Shown here one piece after another: positions 25,700-35,142 of a stretch of 64,000 nt of DNA. Each line of letters begins with the position of its first letter. Within the stretch, counting starts at the first letter, position 1. Under the pieces are notes generated by a model that made no database searches, was not told the origin of the DNA, and saw only the letters and a list, made by a program, of their open reading frames with translations. Source of the DNA: Saccharomonospora xinjiangensis XJ-54 (lineage in GTDB: Bacteria; Actinomycetota; Actinomycetes; Mycobacteriales; Pseudonocardiaceae); contig NZ_JH636049.1 in assembly GCF_000258175.1 (NCBI RefSeq), forward strand, positions 768,982 through 832,981, read 5' to 3'. The translations under genes were made by a program, and so were the position numbers.

Positions 25700-27325
25700 C
25701 TACGCCAGGGCGTTGCGGAGGATCTTTCCGGTGGAGTTCCGGGGCAGCGCGTCGAGGAACTCGACATCGCGCGGCACCTTGAACCTCGCGAGGTTGCCGC
25801 GCACGTGCTCACGGACGGCATCGGCGTCCACCGTGGAGCCGTCTCGGACGACGACGAACGCCTTCAGCCGTTGCCCGAACTCCTCGTCGGGCACGCCGAT
25901 CACCGCGGCCTCGCGGATGCCGGGATGCGCCAGGAGCACGTTCTCGACCTCGACCGGGTAGACGTTCTCGCCACCCGAGACGATCATCTCGTCGTCGCGG
26001 CCGTCGAGGAACAGCAGGCCCTCCGCGTCGAAATGCCCGACGTCGCCGGTGGCGATGAGGCCGTCGATGGTGTCCTTGGCCCTGCCATCGGTGTAACCGG
26101 TGAAGGCGAGCCCGCTTCCCGCGAACACACGGCCGGTGACGTACGGCGTGGTGATGCGGCGTCCTTCGTCGTCGTACAGGGCCACGTGGCACCCGACCGG
26201 CGGCCTGCCCACCGTGCCAGGCGCCCGCGCCCAGTCCTGCGGTGTGGCGACCGTGGCGATCGCGACCTCGGTGGAGCCGTAGACGTTGTGGACGACGTCA
26301 CCGAACGCCGCCCTGGCGCGGTTGCCGACCTCCGGCGCGAGTGCCGACCCGGCGACGAAGATCACCCGCAGGCTCGACGTGTCGTATCTGGCCAGTACTT
26401 CCGGTCCGAGGTCGAGAATCCGCTGAAGCATGGTGGGCACCACGACGAGAGCGGTGCACCGGTTCTCGGCGACGCCGCGCACCGTGGCCTCGGGGTCGAA
26501 CCGCCTGCGCAACACCACCGTGCATCCGAGCGCGCAGGAGAGGATGAACTGGGAGATCCCGGTGGCGTGGAACAACGGCGCCCCGAAGTACGTCGCCTCA
26601 CCCGTGCGCAGCGGGATGCGGTCGAGGAATTCGGCGGAACGCAGTGCGGAGACCTTCGGGCGGGGCGCTCCCTTCGGGGCCCCCGTGGTCCCGCTGGTCA
26701 GCAGGACGAAGCCACCCGGGCTGGCCGGCGCGGGCAGTGGGTGGTCGTCGGCACCGGCGATGACGTCGTCAAGCAGCGGCACATCCGGCGAGGTCGCCGC
26801 ATCGGAGTCCGTCCACGCGAGGTACCGATCGACACCCGCGATGCCACCGAGCAGGTCCGTGAACTCCGCGTCGTGGACGAGTACGCCGACGTTCTCGCGC
26901 GCGACGACGTCGGCGAGCTGGGGTGTGGCGAACCCGGTGTTGAGCAGCAACACCGGAACGCCGAGCTTGCCAGCCGCCAGCAAGGTCAGCACGAGCCCTC
27001 GGTGATCGCGACACAGCACGGCCATGGTGGTGCTCGCCCTCACACCACGCCGCGCCAGTGCCCGTGCCAGCGCGTTCGACCGCAGATCGAGCTGGGCGAA
27101 CGTCAGCGAGCCACGCTCGTCAACGAGGCCGACGGAGTGAGGGGAACGGCGGGCGGCGATGCGGACGGAACCGGCGAGGGGACCGTAGCGGCGAGTGAGG
27201 ATCATCGACCGGACGGCTTCGTCGAGGCGGGGTACCGGCACGAGCCCAGCCCTGTGCAGCACCGCGATGCTCCGAGCGGTCCGTACCACTGCGCCCGCGA
27301 CCCGGTCGAGCAGTGACAAGCCCAT
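25700..27325 (-). CDS. Fatty-acyl-CoA/AMP ligase (FadD-type)
   Basis: A 541-aa ANL-superfamily enzyme activating a carboxylic acid as acyl-AMP and then acyl-CoA. Visible motifs: P-loop-like LLTSGTTGAPKGAPR, HATGISQFI, adenine-binding NVYGSTEVA, the A5-A8 blocks (ATGDVGHFDAEGLLFLDGRDDEMIVSGGENVYPVEVE) and catalytic Lys in LPRNSTGKILRNAL. The N-terminal membrane-association helix (LDRVAGAVVRTARSIAVLHRAGL) resembles mycobacterial FadD12-type proteins. The start at 27325 is preferred for its GAGGAGGTGGGC site. The chain length of the substrate cannot be told. An inverted repeat in the promoter suggests TetR-type control. Confidence 0.9.
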   Translation of the reverse strand: MGLSLLDRVAGAVVRTARSIAVLHRAGLVPVPRLDEAVRSMILTRRYGPLAGSVRIAARRSPHSVGLVDERGSLTFAQLDLRSNALARALARRGVRASTTMAVLCRDHRGLVLTLLAAGKLGVPVLLLNTGFATPQLADVVARENVGVLVHDAEFTDLLGGIAGVDRYLAWTDSDAATSPDVPLLDDVIAGADDHPLPAPASPGGFVLLTSGTTGAPKGAPRPKVSALRSAEFLDRIPLRTGEATYFGAPLFHATGISQFILSCALGCTVVLRRRFDPEATVRGVAENRCTALVVVPTMLQRILDLGPEVLARYDTSSLRVIFVAGSALAPEVGNRARAAFGDVVHNVYGSTEVAIATVATPQDWARAPGTVGRPPVGCHVALYDDEGRRITTPYVTGRVFAGSGLAFTGYTDGRAKDTIDGLIATGDVGHFDAEGLLFLDGRDDEMIVSGGENVYPVEVENVLLAHPGIREAAVIGVPDEEFGQRLKAFVVVRDGSTVDADAVREHVRGNLARFKVPRDVEFLDALPRNSTGKILRNALA

Positions 27326-27354
27326 GCCCACCTCCTCGTCCCCACGACAACGCA

Positions 27355-27374
27355 AACCTACCGGCAAGTAGGTT
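27355..27374. promoter_or_regulatory. Candidate operator AACCTAC-n6-GTAGGTT between fadD and the polymerase gene
   Basis: A perfect 7-bp inverted repeat with a 6-bp spacer, 29 nt upstream of the fadD start and 46 nt upstream of the divergent polymerase gene. Its size fits TetR-family operators, which commonly control acyl-CoA ligase genes. The regulator is unknown. Confidence 0.5.
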
Positions 27375-27420
27375 ACCTCGTCGAGGGTGAAATGTCGGTG
27401 GGCGACCGCACACTGTCCTG

Positions 27421-29097
27421 GTGCGCATCATCGTGGCGCGGCAGCCGGACGGCGGCTATCTGGTGCGCCCCAGCACACCCATCCCGGGTGCGCGAAAAGA
27501 CGGGCTCCACGCGGCCGAGGCCGCCGCACTGATACGGAGGTGGGAACGCGAGCACGAGCCGAGATGGGTGTTCCCCTCGGTCGGGCACGACTACCCTCCG
27601 TTGGTCGCCGACGGCGTGCGGATCGGTCGATGCATCGATCTCGCGCTGACCGAATACCTGCTGCTCGCCCACGCGGGCCGCCACGGGGAATCACGTTCGC
27701 TCTCCTCCGCCTACGCCAGGGCGAAAGGACTGCCGCCTCCTCTCGCCGCTGACTCCGGTCCGGCGGACGACGGCGACGAACCGACCCTGTTCGACCTCCA
27801 CCACTCGGGTCTTCCACCGGGTGTGGACCCCGGTGAAGCGGCGGAAGTCGTTCTCCTCGACCAGGAACAGCGGATTCGCGATCTCCCTCACCCCGATCGG
27901 ATGCGCTTGCTCGTCGCGGCCGAGGCCGCCAGCGCGCTGGCCGCCGTGGAGATGTCGGCAGACGGGCTGCCGTGGCGTGCCGACGTGCACAGAAGACTGC
28001 TCACCGACCTACTCGGCCCCAGAGTGCCGTCAGGGCAACGACCTCGCAGACTCGCCGAACTCACCGAGCGGGTCGCCTCGGCGTTCGGTGGAAGACCGGT
28101 GAACCCGGACGCCCCCGGCAGCATCGTGCGCGCATTGCGCAGGGACGGCGTCGAGGTGACCTCCGCCCGCGCCCACGCCCTTCGCAGAATCGACCACCCC
28201 GCGATCGCGCCGCTGCTGGAGTACAAGGAACTCGCCCGCCTGCACTCCGCCCACGGCTGGAGTTGGCTCGATCAGTGGGTGCGCGACGACCGGTTCCGCG
28301 GCGTCTACGTCGTGGGCGGTGTGGTGTCAGGCCGCTGGGCGAGCCGAGGTGGGGCGGCCCTGCAGATTCCGAAGGTGCTGCGCGAGTGCGTGCGCGCCGA
28401 CGAGGGCTGGACGCTCGTCGTGGCCGACGCCGCGCAACTGGAACCGCGTGTCCTCGCCGCGTTGTCCGGTGATCGCAGGCTCGCGGAGGTGTCGGCGTCG
28501 GCCGACCTCTACGCGAGCCTCGCCTCCACCATGTTCGGCAGGACGCCCCGCGGCGACGACCGCGACCGCGCGAAAATCGCGATGCTCTCGGCGATGTACG
28601 GCGGAGTGGCAGGTGAGGCTGCCTCACTGCTCGCTCTGCTGCGACGGCGGTTCCCGCACGCCGTGTCCTATGTGGAGCACGCGGCCCTTCAGGGCGAGCG
28701 CGGTGGTACCGTCCGGTCTCGCCTCGGCAGGACGTCACCCCTTCCTTCCGAGGAATGGCGCACGCTCACAGGCGGCAACGGTGACGAGGAGACAGCCCGG
28801 AGGGTCGCGCGCGACTGGGGCCGCTTCACCCGCAACTTCGTGGTGCAGGCCAGCGCGGCCGACTGGACCGCCGTGTTCCTCGCGATGCTCCGCCGACGCC
28901 TGCCCGCACCGGCACACCTGGTGTTCTTCCAGCACGACGAGGTGCTCGTGCACTGCCCCGCCGAGCTGGCCGACCGCGTCACCACGGAGCTGGCCGGGGC
29001 GGCGATAGAGACCACCACGCTGGTGTTCGGGCCTTCGTGCCCGGTGCGGTTTCCCATGCCCACCACGGCTGTCGAGGTCTACGCCGATGCGCCGTGA
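27421..29097 (+). CDS. Family A DNA polymerase, bifunctional exonuclease/polymerase type
   Basis: A 558-aa PolA-like protein without the 5' nuclease domain. Polymerase motif A is VVADAAQLEPRVLAALSGD, motif B DRDRAKIAMLSAMYG, and motif C FFQHDEVLVHC with its HD pair. The N-terminal half corresponds to the exonuclease-like domain but the DxE exonuclease motifs are not evident. GTG 27421 is the start. Actinobacteria carry this second family A enzyme beside PolA; its function is little studied and may be in repair. Convergent with the imine-reductase-like gene; the gap is filled by a 21-bp repeat array. Confidence 0.88.
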   Translation: MRIIVARQPDGGYLVRPSTPIPGARKDGLHAAEAAALIRRWEREHEPRWVFPSVGHDYPPLVADGVRIGRCIDLALTEYLLLAHAGRHGESRSLSSAYARAKGLPPPLAADSGPADDGDEPTLFDLHHSGLPPGVDPGEAAEVVLLDQEQRIRDLPHPDRMRLLVAAEAASALAAVEMSADGLPWRADVHRRLLTDLLGPRVPSGQRPRRLAELTERVASAFGGRPVNPDAPGSIVRALRRDGVEVTSARAHALRRIDHPAIAPLLEYKELARLHSAHGWSWLDQWVRDDRFRGVYVVGGVVSGRWASRGGAALQIPKVLRECVRADEGWTLVVADAAQLEPRVLAALSGDRRLAEVSASADLYASLASTMFGRTPRGDDRDRAKIAMLSAMYGGVAGEAASLLALLRRRFPHAVSYVEHAALQGERGGTVRSRLGRTSPLPSEEWRTLTGGNGDEETARRVARDWGRFTRNFVVQASAADWTAVFLAMLRRRLPAPAHLVFFQHDEVLVHCPAELADRVTTELAGAAIETTTLVFGPSCPVRFPMPTTAVEVYADAP

Positions 29098-29129
29098 ACT
29101 GCGGACACGCGTGCGGGAACTGCGGACAC
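29098..29129 (-). repeat. 21-bp array behind the imine-reductase-like gene (1.5 units)
   Basis: One full unit (29109-29129, GTGTCCGCA then GTTCCCGCACGC) and a second, truncated unit (29098-29108) on the minus strand, 7 nt after the TAG of the downstream gene. The array ends exactly at the polymerase stop codon, so it occupies nearly the whole convergent gap. Confidence 0.85.
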
Positions 29130-29136
29130 GGCGTCG

Positions 29137-30036
29137 CTAGCGCTTCGTCAGCAGCTCGAACAGGCTGGAGAAGCCCTGCCCACCGTGGCCGTCGGCGATG
29201 CGCTGATCCATCAGTTCCTTGACCTCCCGCATCCGCACTGCCTCCACACCGAGAGATTCTCTGTGGCTGATCAGATCGTCCATCAACGCGGCCTGCACCC
29301 GGAGAGAGCCGAGATCGGGCCCGTACTCGCCGCTGCCGATCGCCTTACCCATCATGGTCAGCAAGGGCGGATATGCGGCGACCGAGCCCGCGACGCGCTC
29401 AGCGAACGCCTCCACCTCGACGCCTTCCGCGTGAACCACGCTGAGCGTGTGCAGGAAACCGATCAACAGTTCGTATCCCATCGCGACCTGGGCGAGGAAC
29501 TCCACGGCTGCAAGGCCGGCGTCTTCGCCGTGGTACGCGACGCCACCGAGTTCCCGCAGTATCGGCTCGTGGGCGTCGAACGCACTGCGGGAACCGCTGA
29601 ACGAGAGCGAGACGTTCGACGTACCCACATCCGGCGGGTCTCCCATGATCTTGCCGTCGAGATACTCGGCGCCCCGTTCTCGCGCCCAGCGCTCGTTGGA
29701 TCGCGCCTGGCTGGGAGAGCCACTCGTGAGGTTCACCAGCACCTTGCCCGCGAGCGAGCTCGTGACGGAGCCCAGTACCTCGTCCACCGCTGCGCTGTCC
29801 AGCAGGCAGACCACGACGAACCGGCTCGCCTCCACCGCCTCGTCGGGAGTAGCGGCCGCCGAGGCCCCCGCTTCGACGAGCGGGCGGCATTTGCTCGCGG
29901 TCCTGTTCCAGACCGTCGTTCGGTGCCCGCGTTCGACGAACGCCCTGGCGATCGCCGATCCCATGTCGCCGAGGCCCAGTACGGTCACCGGGTCTGCGGC
30001 AAGACTGCCTGTCGTGCCAGTCGCTGTCGTGGTCAT
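29137..30036 (-). CDS. NAD(P)-binding oxidoreductase, imine-reductase/beta-hydroxyacid dehydrogenase-like
   Basis: A 299-aa protein with an N-terminal Rossmann motif (VTVLGLGDMGSAIARAFVERGH, GxGxxG type), VWNRT for NADPH preference, and LVNLTSGSPSQARSNERWARERGAEYLDGKIMGDPPDVGT, the pattern of the imine reductase branch of the 6-phosphogluconate/HIBADH superfamily. The all-helical C-terminal dimerisation domain follows. ATG 30036 is chosen for AGGGACG upstream. It would reduce a cyclic imine or related substrate with NADPH, but the real substrate is unknown. Followed by a 21-bp array. Confidence 0.85.
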   Translation of the reverse strand: MTTTATGTTGSLAADPVTVLGLGDMGSAIARAFVERGHRTTVWNRTASKCRPLVEAGASAAATPDEAVEASRFVVVCLLDSAAVDEVLGSVTSSLAGKVLVNLTSGSPSQARSNERWARERGAEYLDGKIMGDPPDVGTSNVSLSFSGSRSAFDAHEPILRELGGVAYHGEDAGLAAVEFLAQVAMGYELLIGFLHTLSVVHAEGVEVEAFAERVAGSVAAYPPLLTMMGKAIGSGEYGPDLGSLRVQAALMDDLISHRESLGVEAVRMREVKELMDQRIADGHGGQGFSSLFELLTKR

Positions 30037-30159
30037 CGTCCCTCTATCCTCACTCCCTGCCAGCCTGACGGCGGGCACACCGACAGCCTGGTATCTCCAG
30101 TAACGTCGAGGTCAAGGGAATTCGGCCGAGTGTCCACACCGGCCCTGAAATCCCGCATT

Positions 30160-30201
30160 GCGTACAGGAAGTGCGGACACGCGTGCAGGAAGTGCGGACA
30201 C
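30160..30201 (-). repeat. 21-bp tandem array behind hrpA (2 units)
   Basis: Minus-strand units 30181-30201 and 30160-30180, both GTGTCCGCACTTCCTG then CACGC or TACGC, start 4 nt after the hrpA TGA (spacer CGCC). The two units differ at only one base, the freshest-looking pair in the window. Confidence 0.9.
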
Positions 30202-30205
30202 GGCG

Positions 30206-33200
30206 TCAGGGGGCTGCGGTGTCCAAAGCTTTCAGCACTCGCTTGAGCGAGACGGGATAGGCCGTGCCGAGGGTCTGGGCGAAGAAGCTCACCCGTAGCT
30301 CCTCGATCATCCACGGGATCTCGGCCAGCTCAGGGCTCGGGTCCGTGCGAGGGGGCAGCGCGTCAACCACAGCCTGATACTCCTGCCGAAGCCACGCGAT
30401 GTCCCGCAGCCGCTCGACGTCGCGCGCCGGGTCTGAGGGCAGCTTGTCGAGCCTGCGCTCGATTCCCCTGACGTACCGCACCAGGTCGCCGAGCCTGTCG
30501 AAGCCCGTCTCGGTGACGAATCCGGCGTGGACGAGTCCGGACAGATGGGCCCGGATGTCCTGAAGGGACTCGGTGAGGGCGTCACCGCGCACGGTCTGCA
30601 ATCTCGCCTCGACGTCGTGCGCCGCGCGCAGCACGTCCTCCACGGTGCGCAGCACGGTCAGCACGGTGCCGTTCAGCCCTGAGCGCACCCGTTCGAGAAG
30701 GGGCGCGAAGTTCCGTTCGTCCCATGCCGGGCCGCCTGCTCCTGCCATGAGCTTGTCCACGGCACAGTTCACGCAATCATCGACCAGTGCGGCTACCCCG
30801 CCGTGGGGATTGCGGGTCAGGACCAGTTTCGACTCGTTCGACAGGTGACGGTTGACGTACTTCGCGGGCGAGGCGACGTTGAGCCGCAACAGTTTGCGCG
30901 TGCCCCGCCACATCGCCGCGCGCTGCTGGCCCGGTGTGTCGAGCATCCGCACGGCCACGCTGTCGCCCTCATCAACCAGCGCCGGATACGCCTTCACCTC
31001 GTGTCCGCCGCGCCGGGCGGAGAACTGGCGCGGCAGGGAACCGAAGTCGGGGGTACGCAGACCCGACCGCTCCAGGTCGTCGGCGGCGGCGGAAATGGTG
31101 CTGCGCAACTGGTCGCCGAGTTTGTCGCGCAACGCTTCGAGGTCCTTGCCTTCGGCGAGCGTCCTGCCGCGCTCGCCGACCACCCGGAAGGTCACCTTCA
31201 GATGGCCGGGCACCGACGAGAGCTGCCACGCTTCCAGCGGCACCTCCACCCCGCGGAGCCGCTCCAGCGCCAGCCCCACCGTCGGCAGCAACGGACCGTC
31301 GGCGGGGCCGACCTCGGCCAGCACCTGCCGTGCCGTATCCGGCGCAGGCACGAGCTGACGCCGCAACGGTTTCGGCAACGACTTGATCAGCGCGGTGACG
31401 AGTTCCTCACGCAGACCGGGAACCTGCCATTCGAAGGGGCCTGCGGCGACCTGGTTCAGCACCGCGAGCGGGATGTGAACGGTCACGCCGTCCTCGTCGG
31501 CCCCCGGCTCGAACTGGTAAGTGAGGTCGAACGTCAGGCTGCCCTGCCGCCACGTGTCGGGATAGTCGGCCTGCCGCACGTCGTCGGCGCGCTCGTTGAC
31601 GAGCATGGCTTTCTCGAAATCGAGCAGGTCCGGCTGCGTGGCCCTGGTCTTCTTCCACCACGTGTCGAAGTGCCGCGCCGAGGTGACCTCGGCCCCGACG
31701 CGCTGGTCGTAGAATTCGAAGAGCGTCTCGTCGTCCACGAGCAGGTCACGCCGCCGTGCCCTGTTCTCCAGGTCGGCGACCTCGTCCAGCAGCGCGCGGT
31801 TGTCGCGGAAGAAGCGGTGATTGGTGTCCCAGTCGCCCTCCACGAGAGCATGACGGATGAACAGTTCCCGCGACATCTCCGGATCGATCCGGCCGTAATC
31901 GACCTTCCTGCCGACCACGAGCGGGATGCCGTACAGCGTCACCCGCTCCAGCGCCACGACAGCGCCCCGCTTACGTTCCCAATGCGGCTCCGAGTACGTG
32001 CGCTTCACCAGATGCTGGGCCAGCGGCTCGATCCACTCTGGTTCCACCCTGGCGTTGACCCTCGCCCACAGCCGGGAGGTCTCGACCAGTTCGGCCGAGG
32101 CGATCCACCTCGGCTGTTTCTTGAACAACGCCGAGCCGGGGAACACCGCGAAGCGGGCTCCGCGCGCCCCGAGGTAGTCACCCTTCGCCGGGTCCTTGAG
32201 CCCGACATGGGACAGCAGTCCCGCGAGCAGTGCGGTGTGGACGCGCTGCGGGTCAGCGGGCACGTCGTTCAGTGTGATACCGAGTTGTTTCGTCAGCTGG
32301 CGCAGTTGCGAGTGGACGTCCTGCCATTCCCTGATGCGCAGGTAGTTCAGGTACTCGGCCCGGCACAGTTTGCGGAACTGGTTGTTCGACAGCGCCCTCT
32401 GCTGTTCCCTGACGTGGTTCCAGAGGTTCAGGTAGGCAAGGAAATCGGAGTTCGGGTCGGCGAAGCGGGCGTGCAGCTGGTCGGCGTGCTGCTGCTTCTC
32501 CGAAGGCCGTTCGCGCGGGTCCTGAATGGACAGCCCTGAGGCGATGACCAGTACCTCGCGCACGCAGCCGAGCGACGCGGCTTCCACGATCATCCGGCCC
32601 ATCCTGGGGTCAACGGGCAACTGCGCCAGTGTGCGCCCCACCTGCGTGAGTGCCTGCCCCTGCCCGGCCTTACCCCGTGCGGACCCGCTCCGTGCCGCCC
32701 CGCGCTGCGTGGCCTTGCCCTGCCCCGATCCCGGCGTTTCGAGTGCGCCCAACTCGGTGAGCAGCTGCACGCCGTCGGTGATCTGCCTGCGGTCGGGCGC
32801 CTCGACGAACGGGAAGGCGCCGATGTCGCCGAGTCCGAGCGAGATCATCTGAAGGATGACCGAGGCGAGGTTGGTCCGCAGGATCTCGGGATCGGTGAAC
32901 TCGGGCCGTGAGGTGAAATCGTCCTCGGAGTACAGCCGGATACAGATGCCGTCGGAGGTGCGCCCGCATCGTCCCTTGCGCTGGTTGGCCGACGCCTGCG
33001 AGATCGCTTCGATGGGCAGCCGCTGCACCTTCGTGCGATGGCTGTAGCGGGAGATACGGGCCGTGCCGGGGTCGATGACGTACTTGATGCCCGGAACGGT
33101 CAGCGACGTCTCGGCCACGTTGGTCGCGAGCACGATCCGGCGTCCCCGGTGCGGCGCGAAGACGCGGTGCTGGTCGGCCGCCGAGAGACGCGCGTACAGC

Positions 33201-34168
33201 GGCAGGATCTCCGTGTTCGGCAGGTCCATGCCCGCGAGCGCTTCCTCAGTGTCCCTGATCTCCCGCTCGCCGGAGAGGAATACCAGGATGTCGCCCTGGC
33301 CCTCCGCTCGCAGTTCGGTGACGGCGTCGCAGATGGCTTGCACCTGGTCGCGGTCCTCGGCACCGGGATCGTCGGGATCGACGATCGGCCGGTACCGCAC
33401 CTCCACCGGGTACGTGCGGCCGGAGACCTCCACGATCGGCGCGCCGTCGAAGTGCCGGGAGAACCGCTCGGGGTCGATGGTCGCCGAGGTGATGATCACC
33501 TTCAGGTCGGGCCTTCGCGGCAGGACACGCTTGAGGTAGCCGAGCAGGAAGTCGATGTTCAGACTCCGCTCGTGCGCCTCGTCGATGATGATCGTGTCGT
33601 ACTGCCGCAGCAGGCGGTCGTTCTGGATCTCGGCGAGCAGGATCCCGTCGGTCATCACCTTGACCAGGGTGTCGTCGCCCGAGGTGTCGGTGAAGCGCAC
33701 CTTGTAGCCGACCGCCGCGCCGAGGTCGGTCTTCAACTCGGCCGCGATGCGCTCGGCCACCGTTCTCGCGGCGAGCCTGCGCGGTTGTGTGTGCCCGATC
33801 TGCCCGCGCACACCGCGCCCGAGGTCGAGACAAATCTTCGGAAGCTGCGTGGTCTTACCCGAGCCCGTCTCCCCCGCGACGATCACCACCTGGTTGTCGC
33901 GGATGGCCTCGGCGAGGTCGTCCCTTCGCCTGCTGACGGGCAACTCGTCGGGGTAGGTCACCTCGGGCAGCGATTCGCGGCGCCGCCGCACCCGCTCCTC
34001 GGCCTTCTCCACGTCCACGGCGATCGCGGCCAGTATCCCGGGTTTGGGTTCGCGTGCCTTGCCGAGCCCGTCGAGCCGACGGCTCAGCCGGTGCGCGTCG
34101 CGCACCGTGAGGTCGGAGAGGCGGGAACGCAACTCGCGAAGCGACTGCGGAAAGGATGAGGGGGACAT
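30206..34168 (-). CDS. hrpA: ATP-dependent RNA helicase HrpA (DEAH box)
   Basis: A 1320-aa DEAH/RHA helicase. Walker A VAGETGSGKTTQLPKI, DEAH box TIIIDEAHERSLNIDFLLGYL, SAT motif ITSATIDPERFSRHF, motif V IVLATNVAETSLTVPGIKYVID, motif VI QRKGRCGRTSDGICIRLY, then the HA2 domain, OB fold and the long C-terminal DUF3418 region typical of bacterial HrpA. HrpA resolves collided or stalled ribosomes on mRNA. It is monocistronic; a small gap separates it from the divergent membrane-protein gene. The stop is followed by a 21-bp array. Confidence 0.96.
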   Translation of the reverse strand: MSPSSFPQSLRELRSRLSDLTVRDAHRLSRRLDGLGKAREPKPGILAAIAVDVEKAEERVRRRRESLPEVTYPDELPVSRRRDDLAEAIRDNQVVIVAGETGSGKTTQLPKICLDLGRGVRGQIGHTQPRRLAARTVAERIAAELKTDLGAAVGYKVRFTDTSGDDTLVKVMTDGILLAEIQNDRLLRQYDTIIIDEAHERSLNIDFLLGYLKRVLPRRPDLKVIITSATIDPERFSRHFDGAPIVEVSGRTYPVEVRYRPIVDPDDPGAEDRDQVQAICDAVTELRAEGQGDILVFLSGEREIRDTEEALAGMDLPNTEILPLYARLSAADQHRVFAPHRGRRIVLATNVAETSLTVPGIKYVIDPGTARISRYSHRTKVQRLPIEAISQASANQRKGRCGRTSDGICIRLYSEDDFTSRPEFTDPEILRTNLASVILQMISLGLGDIGAFPFVEAPDRRQITDGVQLLTELGALETPGSGQGKATQRGAARSGSARGKAGQGQALTQVGRTLAQLPVDPRMGRMIVEAASLGCVREVLVIASGLSIQDPRERPSEKQQHADQLHARFADPNSDFLAYLNLWNHVREQQRALSNNQFRKLCRAEYLNYLRIREWQDVHSQLRQLTKQLGITLNDVPADPQRVHTALLAGLLSHVGLKDPAKGDYLGARGARFAVFPGSALFKKQPRWIASAELVETSRLWARVNARVEPEWIEPLAQHLVKRTYSEPHWERKRGAVVALERVTLYGIPLVVGRKVDYGRIDPEMSRELFIRHALVEGDWDTNHRFFRDNRALLDEVADLENRARRRDLLVDDETLFEFYDQRVGAEVTSARHFDTWWKKTRATQPDLLDFEKAMLVNERADDVRQADYPDTWRQGSLTFDLTYQFEPGADEDGVTVHIPLAVLNQVAAGPFEWQVPGLREELVTALIKSLPKPLRRQLVPAPDTARQVLAEVGPADGPLLPTVGLALERLRGVEVPLEAWQLSSVPGHLKVTFRVVGERGRTLAEGKDLEALRDKLGDQLRSTISAAADDLERSGLRTPDFGSLPRQFSARRGGHEVKAYPALVDEGDSVAVRMLDTPGQQRAAMWRGTRKLLRLNVASPAKYVNRHLSNESKLVLTRNPHGGVAALVDDCVNCAVDKLMAGAGGPAWDERNFAPLLERVRSGLNGTVLTVLRTVEDVLRAAHDVEARLQTVRGDALTESLQDIRAHLSGLVHAGFVTETGFDRLGDLVRYVRGIERRLDKLPSDPARDVERLRDIAWLRQEYQAVVDALPPRTDPSPELAEIPWMIEELRVSFFAQTLGTAYPVSLKRVLKALDTAAP

Positions 34169-34267
34169 ACGGCGGCCAGCTTAACCGGCGACCCTCGGGC
34201 GACGGCCACCCGTTTTCCGCACAACGCACGGTGTCACCGTCACCACCTGCGGGTACGCTGCGACGCC

Positions 34268-35062
34268 ATGACTCAGCCGTGGCAATCTCACACTCCCGGC
34301 CAGCAACCGCCTCAGCAGCAACCGCAGCCAGGGGCGTGGCTCGCACAGCCGAATCCCCCTCATGTCCAGGGCCAGGGATACCCGCAACAGTTCCAGCCCC
34401 AGCAGTATCCGGCGATGCCGAACCAGCCGTCGCAGCAACCACAGCCTTTCCAGCAGCAGCCTTACCCCGGGCAGCCGTACGGCCAGCAGCCGTACCCGGG
34501 GCAGCCCTACCCTCCGCAACCCGTGCCGGGACAGTTCCCCCATGGGCCCGTTCCGCAGGGACCGCTCACCCTGCCCGGGTGGGGTGCCGTCCCGGCCGCA
34601 CTGGGCGTGGTGGCCTCCCTCGTAGGTCTTCTCGTGCTGCCGTGGGTAACCATCGGCGACAACTCGCTTGGCTTCCTCGACTTCCTGGACGCGGTCGGCG
34701 ACAACCTGTTCGTCATGCCGGACATGTACGTGGCCTGGCTGGCTTTCGTGGCTGTGGCCCTGCAACCGCTGTACGCGCTGCCCTGGACACTCGGTGCCGT
34801 GCGCACGCAGAAAGTGGCGAAGCTGATGAGCGGCCTTCCCCGCACCCGGCTGACCCACGCCACCTTCACGCGGTTCCGCCTGCTGGTGGCGACCAGCGCC
34901 CTCACCATCCTCATCCTCCACGGTCTCGGCATCGCGATGCTGTTCGAGGGACACTTCGACGTGGCGGACCCCGGCCCGTGGGTGCTGCTCGGCGGGGTTG
35001 TGCTGACGTTGGCCGGCAACCTGATCGGCCCGCGAAAAGGTCCGGGTCTTCCACAGGCGTGA
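34268..35062 (+). CDS. Gln/Pro-rich membrane protein of unknown function
   Basis: A 264-aa protein. Residues 1-98 are a low-complexity cytoplasmic head with repeated QQPYPGQPYG units. Four hydrophobic segments follow (about 104-125, 150-172, 205-226 and 236-255). No family is recognised beyond the many actinobacterial membrane proteins with such heads. A TACGCT sequence 10-16 nt upstream of the ATG may be a -10 box, implying a very short leader. Divergent from hrpA, convergent with the flavoenzyme gene. Confidence 0.75.
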   Translation: MTQPWQSHTPGQQPPQQQPQPGAWLAQPNPPHVQGQGYPQQFQPQQYPAMPNQPSQQPQPFQQQPYPGQPYGQQPYPGQPYPPQPVPGQFPHGPVPQGPLTLPGWGAVPAALGVVASLVGLLVLPWVTIGDNSLGFLDFLDAVGDNLFVMPDMYVAWLAFVAVALQPLYALPWTLGAVRTQKVAKLMSGLPRTRLTHATFTRFRLLVATSALTILILHGLGIAMLFEGHFDVADPGPWVLLGGVVLTLAGNLIGPRKGPGLPQA

Positions 35063-35067
35063 GACAT

Positions 35068-35104
35068 CCGTTGCCGTGTGGCCAGGGCCGCTGGACGGCA
35101 ACGG
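35068..35104. terminator. Hairpin between convergent membrane-protein and lactate-monooxygenase-like genes
   Basis: Perfect 9-bp stem (CCGTTGCCG / CGGCAACGG) with a 19-nt loop, 6 nt after the stop of the plus-strand gene. It probably serves both directions. Confidence 0.55.
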
Positions 35105-35142
35105 CTGGGTAGCGGCGCCCAGGTCACCTCGCCGTGCCGGGG

